DNA of 64,000 nt, taken from contig NC_019862.2 in NCBI RefSeq assembly GCF_002234675.1, forward strand, positions 30,510,389-30,574,388. The letters run 5' to 3'. A program made the translations under genes and the position numbers. Of the stretch, positions 1 to 19,361 are shown in pieces. Below the pieces are notes generated by a model that did not search any database, was not told the DNA's origin, and saw only the letters and a list, made by a program, of their open reading frames with translations. The first letter of the stretch is position 1, and each line of letters opens with the position of its first letter. Origin of the DNA: Oryzias latipes. Taxonomy: Eukaryota; Chordata; Actinopteri; Beloniformes; Adrianichthyidae.

Positions 1-130
1 CTCAATGGGCTTTTTAATAGACATGAAATCATGGAGAACATGAAGTCATATAATTCAATAGGTTAATAACTAAACAGAATTAAACACACTAAGCTAAAAT
101 ACTGGTAGGCATCCCTGCCCTGCCTAGTGG
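1..130. repeat. Dispersed fish repeat, partial copy A
   Basis: This stretch resembles 21925-22150. Both have a 'caatgggctt' segment, then 'aattcaatagg', a 'ctaa..ag.cta' run and 'ggcatccctgccc'. The shared order over more than 100 bp shows an interspersed repeat, cut here by the window edge. The family could be a SINE or a LINE tail; I cannot tell which. Confidence 0.6.
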
Positions 131-600
131 TCATTCTAGACATGATCTTGTCTTTCAGGTCAGTTGCAGCCTTGCTCAGCATATCTGTGGTTGTTGGGGC
201 TGTGTACCCAATCTCAGGCTGGGAGTGTGGTATAGCGTCCACTCTGACCTGCTGTTCTGGCTCTCCCGTGGTATTGCAATTGTATTGTACCACTTCAATC
301 TCAAGTTGTGATAGGATGTGTCGTTTGTGGATGTTCAAGCACTGGGCTACCAGTTGTTTGGCAGATAGCCTTGATTGTGGGTTTCAAACCATCCATTCAT
401 TACACATTCTCTGCATGTAACCCCTCTGAGTAGGGGTTAAGTAGTAGCATTTCAACAGAACCTTGTTCTCGCATCTAGTCCATTTCCTTCTTGTTCTAGT
501 TCCATCAGGGTGTTCTGGTCCCCCAGCACCTGGCCAGGCGACGTCTGTGCCGGCATGACATGAGTTTCATTGTCTCTCATGGGTTATGAAGAAGGCAGTA
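131..600 (-). repeat. Degraded retroelement ORF fragment, probably LINE
   Basis: On the minus strand this reads as a protein fragment with YMQRMCNEW, SRLSAKQLVAQC and IHKRHILSQLEIEVVQ. It resembles the N-terminal region of multicopy fish retroelement proteins that I remember only in general form. It is degraded and lies where the terminal part of the hdgfl2 transcript would be expected. The LINE assignment is an inference. Confidence 0.35.
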
Positions 601-890
601 GCGTTAAGGGTCTTACTTCGAAAATGAAAATCTTCACAGACACTTTATTTTGAAGTCGTTTACTTCTGGAGACAGTTGCAATAATTAGATTGCCTGAAGT
701 GTACTTTTACTTAACTCCATTAGATTTATAAATATCGCAAATCAGCGATCAAGAACGTCGCAAATGTTCGTACTTATTTTGGGGAAAAGATCATGAAAGT
801 TGGAGTCTTCAGATACTCGTTACAGTTCTACCTTAGAGGCTGTTCAAACACACAACAGGGGAACAGAAGCAACGCAACGCATCACCTCAC

Positions 891-10072
<9,182 letters not shown>

Positions 10073-11572
10073 ATGTTTCGGTCTTTTAGAAGCGTCCAGC
10101 AGTTAAACTGCAACTTCCTAAATTTACAGAAAGTCCAGGCGAAGCCCAAACTCCTGTTCTGCACGTCCGGAATGGCCGCTTCCGGGTACAGGATCGAACG
10201 GGACACGTTCGGCGAGCTCAAGGTCCCAGCTGACAAGTACTACGGCGCCCAGACTGTCAGGTCCACCATGAACTTTAAGATCGGGGGGCCGAGCGAGAGG
10301 ATGCCGATTCAGGTCATCAAGGCCTTCGGCATCCTGAAGAAAGCTGCCGCCGAGGTGAACAAGGAGTTCGGGCTCGACCCCAAGCTGGCAGCAGCCATCA
10401 TCCAGGCTGCAGAGGAGGTTTCTGCCGGGAAGCTGGACGATCATTTCCCTCTGGTGGTGTGGCAGACTGGATCTGGAACCCAAACCAACATGAACGTCAA
10501 TGAAGTCATCAGCAACAGGGCTATCGAGATCCTGGGAGGGACTCTGGGCTCCAAGGATCCGGTCCACCCCAATGATCATGTCAACAAGAGCCAGAGCTCC
10601 AACGACACCTTCCCCACCGCCATGCACATCGCTGTGGCCACAGAGGTCCACCAGGTTCTGCTGCCCGGGCTGCAGACTCTGCACAGCGCCCTGTCTGCCA
10701 AAGCAGAGGAGTTCAAAGACATCATAAAGATCGGCCGCACCCACACTCAGGACGCTGTGCCCCTGTCGCTGGGGCAGGAGTTCAGCGGTTATGTCCAGCA
10801 GGTGAAGTACAGCATAGAGAGGGTGAAGGCCGCCATGCCCAGAGTCTACGAGCTGGCCGCGGGAGGCACAGCCGTGGGGACGGGGCTCAACACCCGCATC
10901 GGCTTTGCTGAGAAGGTGGCCTCGGTGGTCGCCTCGCTCACAGGCCTGCCGTTCGTCACGGCCCCCAACAAGTTTGAGGCCCTGGCGGCCCACGACGCTC
11001 TGGTGGAGCTGAGTGGAGCGCTCAACACCGTGGCTGTCAGCATGATGAAGATTGCCAACGACATCCGTTTCCTGGGGTCAGGACCTCGCTCTGGCCTGGG
11101 GGAGCTCGTCCTACCAGAGAACGAGCCTGGAAGCAGCATCATGCCGGGCAAAGTGAACCCCACCCAGTGCGAGGCCATGACCATGGTGGCAGCCCAGGTG
11201 ATGGGCAACCACGTGGCGGTGACGGTCGGAGGCAGCAACGGCCACTTCGAGCTCAACGTCTTCAAGCCCATGATCGTGAAGAACGTGCTGAACTCTGCCC
11301 AGCTCCTGGGCGACGCCGCCGTCTCCTTCACCGACAACTGCGTGGTGGGCATCCAGGCCAACACCGACAGGATCAACAAGCTCATGAGCGAGTCCCTCAT
11401 GCTGGTCACCGCTCTCAACCCTCACATCGGATACGACAAAGCCGCCGCCATCGCCAAGACCGCCCACAAGAAGGGCTCCACCCTGAAGGCCGTGGCCGTG
11501 GAGCTGGGCTACCTGAGCGAGGAACAGTTCGACCAGTGGGTGAAGCCGAGCGAGATGCTGGGGCCAAAGTGA
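10073..11572 (+). CDS. fh: Fumarate hydratase (fumarase), mitochondrial/cytosolic, intronless
   Basis: Class II fumarase, which interconverts fumarate and L-malate in the TCA cycle; in this family the same gene also supplies cytosolic enzyme. The frame is a complete 499 residues (human 510) in one exon. The N-terminus is a basic, Ser-rich presequence without acidic residues ([20 protein letters not shown]), fitting a mitochondrial targeting peptide. Visible family motifs: [50 protein letters not shown] with the catalytic-type His at residue 224; and the lyase signature [16 protein letters not shown] at about 353-368. The C-terminus [19 protein letters not shown] is typical. Flanks are CCAAT boxes upstream and AATAAA at 11629-11634. 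Vertebrate FH genes that I know have about ten exons, so a single exon is odd and suggests an old retrocopy. The coding sequence is much richer in GC than its flanks. No residual poly(A) tail or target duplication is evident. Confidence 0.97.
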   Translation: MFRSFRSVQQLNCNFLNLQKVQAKPKLLFCTSGMAASGYRIERDTFGELKVPADKYYGAQTVRSTMNFKIGGPSERMPIQVIKAFGILKKAAAEVNKEFGLDPKLAAAIIQAAEEVSAGKLDDHFPLVVWQTGSGTQTNMNVNEVISNRAIEILGGTLGSKDPVHPNDHVNKSQSSNDTFPTAMHIAVATEVHQVLLPGLQTLHSALSAKAEEFKDIIKIGRTHTQDAVPLSLGQEFSGYVQQVKYSIERVKAAMPRVYELAAGGTAVGTGLNTRIGFAEKVASVVASLTGLPFVTAPNKFEALAAHDALVELSGALNTVAVSMMKIANDIRFLGSGPRSGLGELVLPENEPGSSIMPGKVNPTQCEAMTMVAAQVMGNHVAVTVGGSNGHFELNVFKPMIVKNVLNSAQLLGDAAVSFTDNCVVGIQANTDRINKLMSESLMLVTALNPHIGYDKAAAIAKTAHKKGSTLKAVAVELGYLSEEQFDQWVKPSEMLGPK

Positions 11573-12058
11573 GGCGCCGACAGCCCAAGAACACTACAGA
11601 GAAGTTATACATGCCGTTAAAGTGTCCAAATAAACGACTTCAGCATCTGAACTCCTGCCATGTTTTTACGGAGTTTCTCTGAGACCTCCGCAGTCACAGC
11701 ATCGTAACACTACAAGTTTGCACTTTGTGGCATCTGAGCACAGCCAAAGGTCCCACGTGTTCGCTGTACCATCCCTGCTGTCTTCACTGTCAGTCCAGGT
11801 TTACAATTTTCTGATGTTTCTCCAGAAGTTCATTAAATCTGAAACTAATTAAAAAAACAAACAAACTGCGGTTTATGTTCGTTTCTGCACGGCTTAGAAA
11901 AAAATTCAAGATAAAACAGTTTATTTTGCTGCTTTATTGAACACAAGGATTTACAAAAAAAAAAAAACAAGACAATTTTATAGTAAATAAATCGATCCAA
12001 CCATCCCGAATGTCAAGGAGGAACCAAAGATGTAGAGGTACTCAAACACACGGTTCTT
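11573..12058. other. Convergent 3' ends of fh and fam32a
   Basis: The fh 3' UTR has AATAAA at 11629-11634. The fam32a 3' UTR runs in from the right and shows the reverse complement TTTATT at 11933-11938, near an A-rich patch. Nothing else is recognised. Confidence 0.6.
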
Positions 12059-15000
12059 CTACTTAGTCCAGCTGACTTTGGGAATGTCGTAGTGCTCCGT
12101 CAGAGCGTCCAGGTGGCGGTTAAAGTCCTGCAGGTGACACAACATGTGGGTTAGTTAGCAACTGTCAGGGGAAAACATGAATATGATTAGAAAACAATGC
12201 AACACATTAGAGATTGTCAAACTAAAACACGCCGTCTACTGATTTACAAAAGTTACATTTAAGGATTTTAAACACCTCAAATCTCAATTTAAGGCTGGAT
12301 GTAGAACATCAAACGCCAGTCAGATGCTTTTTGCTCCACCAACTGTGTTAAGTTCACGTCTTTCAGGAAACCATCCAGGGTTTCCACTAACCAGTTTAAC
12401 CATCACAGACAGGTAATCCCTAAATTCAACCCATTTTACTGCACTAACAAGCTAGCAGAGATTTACGACCAAACATGGCTTCCTGGCAGAGCGCATCCTG
12501 GAAACGTTTTTTTCTGGAAAAAGTCAAAGACATTATTTGAATCCAATGAAATGTATTAAGGATCTTCCTGCAAAAAAAAACCTTGTTGATCAGGTTTTGA
12601 GTTTAGTTTTTGTTTTCCACAATGTGTCACAAACAACAAATCGCCTAACAATACAAACGTGGAACAAATGAAGTGACAGGCTCCGCCTTCAGCAGCAGAT
12701 CATGGTTTTAGGGGGCGGAACTTCCTGCTCCGCGGCGTCTCACCTCAACTCTGTGCTTGTGCGTCTTTGATGCTTTCTTCAAAATGCGCTCCATTTGCTG
12801 CACAAAGACAAAAACACAACAAAACTTACATCAGTGACACACCTGCCATCCCTTTAATTCTTATTTAAGTCCCAACAAATACGTAAAAAATACATTATTG
12901 GTGAAAATTAAACACTTTAATGTTACTACTACATACTTCAATTCAAAAAGGTGACAAAATGATAAAATACATGATTCTATTTTGCATTTCTGCACAAATC
13001 CAAACAGTCTAGATATTAGATTTTTTCTATAAAAGTTGGGTTTCATGCACTTAAACAAAAACATCAAACTTACTCTTTTCTCTTGCATCTTATCAAATGC
13101 AATTTGTGCTGGCGTCCTTTTGTCCACGTACGCTTTCTTAGCTTTTGTTTCTTCGTCGTTCTGGCTGGTGGCAACCTGCTCCAGGCGATGCTTGCTCTCT
13201 TTATTCTTCTTCTTCTTTCTGAAACGAACAAAACAGAAACAAGATTTCTCATTCATGACAGTAAATGTACCTCGAGGCTTTATCTTCACTTCCAGTTCAT
13301 CTTCACTGAAACAGACATTTTTTCATGTCACATCAAAACGCCTTCCCTTCAATGACATTATATCACATAAACATCACAGTAAACAGGAAAGAAACTGGCG
13401 TTTCATGAATTCCTGTGCTGAAGCAATTCCCCATAGCAGATATCACAGTATAATCTGTTTATTTCCCTTTAAGGTGGCGAAACATCCTTAAGGCGTCCGC
13501 ATTTGTTCATTTGGAAGCCCATTAGCTTCCACTGAGTGGTTGCTGGTCTTCTACCTTGAAAGCTTCACACGTTAAAATAGGTTCAAAACAAATTCTCATT
13601 TGTACCCATCATACCAACAACACATACATTTCATAGGAAAACAAAGCATACGTCAGAGTTATTGTAAATATTGTAAATCGTCCGTATATCTTAGTGATTT
13701 TTATTATCAATAAGCTTCGTCCTCCCTGGGAGTGGATTCCATACAACAGAAGATGTAAATAGCACTGGTCTTCTCGTACAATTAGATCTCAGAACAGGAA
13801 CAATCACAAGACACGAGCTGACGAGTCTGATAGTGAAGACAATACCCACTGTATGATACTACATGCATTAAGACATAGAAGACTGAGTGTTTTGTGTTTT
13901 ACCAACCTAAAGCCGGTGTGCATTTCATTGGCATTAGTCCAGTAAGAGCAGCCAAAAACTGCCCTGGCAGCTCAATTTTGGGCAGGTAGTCTTTTTTTTT
14001 TAGATGCCCCTGAGCAGCACTGCACCAAATGACCGGGCAATAGTCAAGATGTGACGAAACCAGAGACTGAAGGTGGACAATATGGCGCCAAGGCAATCCC
14101 CATGCTTATCTTTGGTACTTTATGATTGATCCTCTGTCCATTAGAGCTGACCGTCCAATTTGATGCCCAGGAGCTTCGTGGTTCAACCAAACTATTGGCA
14201 ACACTCAAATTCAGGAAACACATGCATTCAACCAGTATTTTGTACCAAAAACAATGTCCTGATAGGATGAGCAGCATAGGTGGGTAAATTACAAAAAAAA
14301 GGGTAAAAATTGTCTCTACCAAAACTACTTGTTTTGCCTTAGACTTAGTATGATTAACTATTCAAGAGAATAAAAGATCAGAACTTCAGCAATATCTGTT
14401 AGGCATAGATAGACATACTTCAACTATGATGCTCCAAAAATAGAAATATTTTTTTTTAAATTGCTTTCTTCGTGTGGCCCTTTTGTGTTATTTTATAAGT
14501 GTTATGTCTTGTTACTGTGTTCTAAATATCATCTTTGCCAATCAAGCTTGTGTTATTTAAAGAAACATTGAAAATTTTCAACATTTATTTATCAAAAAAT
14601 ATAATCCAACAAACACACATTTCTTTACTTCCTTTTTGTGAGTAAATGTACTATTTTAGTATCGTCAGTGTTACCTAACACTGCAATGGTAGTAAGGGTA
14701 GTTTTAGCCATTGTGTCATTTTGTGTAACCAGCCGTCACGTGACTTACGTGAGGGGCTGCTGTTGTTTTGGTGCGGCTGAAGTTAACTGACGTTCAAGAG
14801 AGCCGAAAATCGAACAAAGAAACAAGACGGACACTGCTTTTTGACTACAGAAAGGTTAAAGTATCTTTTATCTAAAATATTCATAAATGTATTACTTAAA
14901 CACGACACAAACGGGTTCGATGCCAAGCTAACGTCGTTACTTCAAATGGTAACGTTACGTTTAAACGTATCGTTTTATTTGAACGTCCCTAGAATCTACT

Positions 15001-15099
15001 TTAAATAGCATATTAGTTGACTTACTTTTTTCCCTCCGAAACAACTCCTACTCCCTTTAATTTCAAGGCGCTTTTCTGGATCGTCACGTATTCGGACAT
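12059..15099 (-). CDS. fam32a: FAM32A-like protein
   Basis: Small, highly basic nuclear protein; human FAM32A is known as a C-complex/post-catalytic spliceosome factor that helps exon ligation. Four coding exons: 15026-15099, 13074-13218, 12744-12797 and 12059-12127. Phases close to 113 residues (human 112). It starts MSEYVTIQKSALKLKGVGVV, followed by a poly-Lys stretch. It keeps the family's conserved DKRTPAQIAFDKMQEKR and MERILKKASKTHK segments and ends HLDALTEHYDIPKVSWTK. It shares a 258-bp head-to-head promoter with mrpl54. Intron 1 carries a LINE fragment (about 13680-14330) and an E-box palindrome GTCACGTGAC at 14735-14744. Confidence 0.97.
13680..14330 (-). mobile_element. LINE reverse-transcriptase C-terminal fragment
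   Basis: Minus-strand translation shows LQSLVSSHLDYCPVIWCSAA and a following PALGW-type segment. This matches the thumb/connection region of fish LINE reverse transcriptases ('SLV..HLDYC..VW'). Several frame changes are present, so it is a dead copy. It lies in fam32a intron 1 in the same orientation as the gene. Confidence 0.65.
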
Positions 15100-15357
15100 T
15101 TTCTAGAATTTTTCCTCCCCCGTCTTCTTCTGTTGCTCAACGGCGGAACTCAAACATGTTGAGTCAGTCACCAGTTCCGCCACCTGTCGGTCAAAAGGGG
15201 AACAACAACAACAGAGAGAAAAGCTGCAGTACATGATGCCATCCACACGAGGGCGGTAATTCAATGTGACGGAGCGAGGATCAAACCGGAAGTCTGGAGA
15301 GTTATGAATGTCAAACAGGAGCATGCTGCCTGTGTTCGTTAGAAAACCACAGTAAAA
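15100..15357. promoter_or_regulatory. Bidirectional promoter, fam32a / mrpl54
   Basis: Only 258 bp separate the start codons of fam32a (minus) and mrpl54 (plus), so both transcripts must initiate inside this stretch or in very short leaders. No TATA box is evident, which is usual for housekeeping bidirectional promoters. Confidence 0.75.
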
Positions 15358-18300
15358 ATGTTTGCTCCTAGCGTTTTTTGGCTCGCAGCCCATTCTAAGG
15401 GGATCGCACGAAAAGGCACTACGCTTCTGAGTAGAACAAACGCGTTACACTTAACGCAGTCCTGTGGATATGCCAAGAAAGTCGGTGAGTTAATCATGGG
15501 ATTCTTCTTGCTTCACATGAATGATTTGATTCTGTAAACACATCCCGCAGACTCAACTGCTAAACAGTATTTGGTTGTTTTTTCACTTATGTCAATACTG
15601 CACGCGGATACGATCGATCTCTATAGTATTTAAATGACTTGTTTTCCTTTCCAGCGGCTAAAGGCAAAGGCAAAGGTATGGCCAAGGAGGACCTGAAGGG
15701 TCCAGAGGTGTGCAGAGACCCGCTCAGACTGACGTCATATGCAGTTGGAGCCAACATCCTCAAGCAAGGAGAAGATCCCAAACTAAAACCTGCAGAGGAA
15801 TACCCCGAGTGGTGAGTAGATCTCTTCTTCGTGGTAAAATATCTATTCAACTGTCATTTAATATATTTGGATAAAAATGTTTGTCATTTTTGTGACCTTC
15901 CCTCTTTCCTGTGGAATTCTGTGCATTAAAAAAAGGTTTATTTCAAAGTTGTGTTCAAATCACATCAACTAATGCGCCATTACTTTAAAAATCACTACGG
16001 CCAGTAAAAAGCAAAACAAATACCAATAATAAACAAAGAATTGTAACAGAATTCAGAAATTATAATTCCAAAAAAGGGAGGGAAATACAAATGAAAAACT
16101 TTAGAAATGTGAAGTAATTTCCAGAAATCAGGATGAAATGTTACATTTTGAAAAGGCCTTACATCAAGCAACATCATCTTTTTTGAACTTATAAGTTCAT
16201 TATAATGTAAATTCTCCACAAAAAACAACCCCAAAGTGGTTTTTTGATCAGTTAACACATTTCTGAGTATTCCTCGAAAGATCTGGGGCCTCATTTATAA
16301 ACGTTGCGTACGCACAAAAGACGGCGTACGCCACTCTCTACGCAAAAGTTGAGATTTATAAAAAGCAAACTTGACGGGAAAATGTGCGGTCCTTCACGCA
16401 AGCTCTGACCCAGGCGTACGCACAAAAACGGGTGAAATGAGAAACGGCGACACCGTCGGCAGATGGAAGAAACACGTGAAAGTGAAAATGACAATCCTGC
16501 CTCTCAGAAATAACATGAAGACTTCACAAAGCAAGTCTGACAATTAACAGCTACACGAACACCCGTGTGATCGATCAGCAGTGAAACAAACAAAAAAAAT
16601 CAAACAAAAATTACAACAGAAATTCAAATGAACACATATTTCCAAAAAGAAAAGTGAAATATGTTCTGCAATATTGGCATGTTGTGCAATTCATCCTCAT
16701 AAATAATATAGTTAACAGAACGAAATAATGTACAAAACTGATATTCTCGTCAGTGTGTCCGTCTGGCGGAGCAGATATAGGTGCAGACAGACAGATGGAT
16801 AGATAGAGAGAGATGCATTAATTGTCCACTGGGGAAAGTTGTTTTCTTAGTAAAACATTTCTTCATAAGCTACAGAATTATGGTATTCATGCATATGCCT
16901 TTAGTTTGTTTTATTTTTGATAAAACCATGTATGGCGTATGTCTCAACCATTCAGAAAGCAACAAGAAATTACATTTGCTGAACAATTTCCCATTTCCAC
17001 GTGGATTATTACCGACATCTGTAGCTTGTCAGATGTAATTAAATAGATGGAAATAAAATGCCCCATCACAATGCGTAATGACGCACAATGGCTGATCTTA
17101 CGCTCTAGAAGATGTGGCAAATGGAAGAATTCGGAGTGAACGCAACTTTAGACAGCAAGACGACTTGCTGGCAAACGAAGACGAGTGGCTTATGAGCCGG
17201 TTCTGACTTCCTCCAGCCGTCCTGTTGGACCTCTGCAGGCTTTTGGGGGGGTGTCACCCCGTGCATCTGGCGCGTCGTGTCCCCCTGCGCCTCAGTCACC
17301 ACTCCACTTAAAAGGGATTCCCCAATTATTGCCGCCAGTCTCTCATCAAGAGGGGTCAACTCCGGTGTGTGTACTTCTGGATATGAAAATGAACTCTGGA
17401 AATAACTCATATTTCATTTAAAAATAGTTCCTTAGTGTGTCAATGGCAGTATGTGATCATATAAATGGATATAGGTTACTATAAAAGGCTGAAGAAAAGC
17501 AGGATACGGTCCTTAAGGTGCAACTCACATCATCAAATCGCTCAACGCAAAGATCAGTACAACTATTGAAAAAGAAAATCAACATTACATTTGAAAAATC
17601 AAAACTAAATTACAGAAAAGAACAAATACAATTCCAAAAATGAAGCGAAATAAAAATGAAACATTTCGTAGATTAATTTCTAGAAATCAGGATGAAATGT
17701 TAAAACCGAACACAGCTGATTGAATCATGATTATATCTATCCTTAATGTCAAATAACTTTACATCAGCTGTTTCCCATCATTTATCCGGTTTCTCTTTTT
17801 GTTTTTGACATTCCTGGAAATTGCTTTTGTTTTATTGAATTTCTTTTTACGTAAAGCAGAATAAGTAGGTACTATGGGACGTCGCTGATCACCGTGTGAT
17901 CTTTAAGGGATTTATTGGTGTGAGTTGGTCTTCAGGGCCACCGTACGTTACGCTCTTTCTATTCTTATAAAGTGGAGATGAAACAAAACTATTCAATGCG
18001 TGTCACTCACTGATGACACGCGTGACACTTTATGGTGCGTTTAGGGTCACTCATAGTTTTTTTATGTAGAAATGACTCATGCAGTACGCAGACACAGATG
18101 AGTGGGTTCAGTGTAAATCCCTAGTACTGTCATACATATATTGCTGTATCTTTTAATTGTGTTAAAGTTATATTGAAGTCCACTTGAGGCACACAGAAGG
18201 TGAAATGGGATTTACAGTTTTTATGCGTTTTGACTCGTCTCTCCTTGTATTTCATATTCAGGTTGTTCCAGTTGAACTTGGGAGACGTCAAAAGGCTCCA

Positions 18301-18394
18301 CGAACTGGAACCAGACAGCTGGGATTATTGGAGTCGCCTACGGAAAGAAAACATTTGGCGTTACAACAAGCTGCATAAAGGGAAGAGCTTTTAG
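15358..18394 (+). CDS. mrpl54: Mitochondrial large-subunit ribosomal protein mL54
   Basis: Component of the mitochondrial 39S ribosomal subunit. Three coding exons: 15358-15484, 15655-15811 and 18262-18394. Phases close to 138 residues, the same length as human MRPL54. The N-terminus ([20 protein letters not shown]) is basic and free of acidic residues, as for a mitochondrial presequence. It continues with [33 protein letters not shown] and the C-terminal [19 protein letters not shown] and [14 protein letters not shown] typical of the family. AATAAA is at 18418-18423. Intron 2 is 2.45 kb and filled with repeat-derived sequence. Confidence 0.97.
16276..17440. mobile_element. Probable PIF/Harbinger-like remnant in mrpl54 intron 2
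   Basis: It begins GGGCCTCATTTATAAACGTT and runs into 'gcgtacgcac', a terminal type I associate with fish Harbinger-like elements. Repeated 'gcgtacgc' motifs follow. 17105-17410 (minus) gives a fragment with [20 protein letters not shown] but no complete gene. I could not find the matching inverted end, so the family is an inference. Confidence 0.4.
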
Positions 18395-18788
18395 CTCAGA
18401 GCCTGAATGACTGAAAATAATAAAGGCTTCATGAAAAATGTCTGTTTTTAAGTCTGGGGACGGATGCAACAAACTTTACTGCCAATGACACATTTGTGTT
18501 TCAGGTTCTGACTTTTTGGTTCCTGTTTTTGTCCTCCATAATGTTTGTGAGGTGATCAATCCAAATTTTAAGAAATAAAGAGAATTAAATACATGATAAA
18601 AAAGGTTCTCGCTGCCTTTGAAATAGTTTGATCATCTTTTAACATAAAGAAACTTGGATCACAAGTGTTTGGGTTTTTTTCTCCCTTTAAATCAATAAAA
18701 AGTTGAATTTGCGGCAATATTCCTGATTTATTGCGCGACCACAGATTGAGGAACTGCCATCGTCTTAGTATTACCTTTTATGAATGGC

Positions 18789-18987
18789 GTTGCCATGACA
18801 ACGCCCCCATGCAAATATGCGTTCACGGGCGAAATGAGGAACCGAAATGAGAAGCAGAGCATCGGGGGGACGAAATCATGCAACACTGGAAGAACGATCC
18901 GGTGTAACGAGCATCGGTGACGGCGGCCGCTTCATTCCGGTGCCGCGTGTCTGAGATTCAAGCTCCGACCTGCACGTGACTCTGAAG
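18789..18987 (+). promoter_or_regulatory. Promoter and untranslated first exon of the paracaspase gene
   Basis: 18789-18802 reads GTTGCCATGACAAC, a near-perfect RFX X-box palindrome. It is followed at 18809-18816 by ATGCAAAT, the Oct-factor octamer. A CpG-rich segment then ends at a GT donor after 18987 (CTCTGAAG|GTAAGC), which could be a non-coding first exon joined to the ATG exon that starts near 19353. X-box plus octamer recalls promoters active in lymphoid cells; that link is an inference. Confidence 0.5.
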
Positions 18988-19361
18988 GTAAGCTGAGTTT
19001 TAAGGGATAAAAAAGTTTACACGCCTGTTCAAGGCGGAAGGAGCAGCCTGGCGGCATGTCGACACCCAGATGTGAGGCTTGTTCTGAAATACATGTCACG
19101 CGTTTGCTTTAGTTTTTCGTCTTAAGTGCTGAATTTCTGTGCCGCGTGCGCAGCTCGGCCGCGGGGAATCCCCGCGTGCTGTTTACTACCTGTAGTGAAC
19201 CCGGTGAACCTGCCTGGAAAAGCGACTGACGATCACCGCACTGCTGTGTGGAAGCTACCCAAAACCAAGTCCCTGCGGCGTTTAAATACAGCAAGAGTGT
19301 TCCCATGTTTGCTTGTCCCCACAAAACGCATTTTTGTTTGTTTATTTATAAGAAAACAAAG

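Noticed and set aside
127-420. 97-codon plus-strand open frame
   Set aside because: The minus-strand reading matches a retroelement protein pattern; the plus frame is a shadow.
10124-11612. Long antisense and alternate-frame open frames over fh (up to 289 codons)
   Set aside because: They are shadows of the GC-rich fumarase frame and match no protein family.
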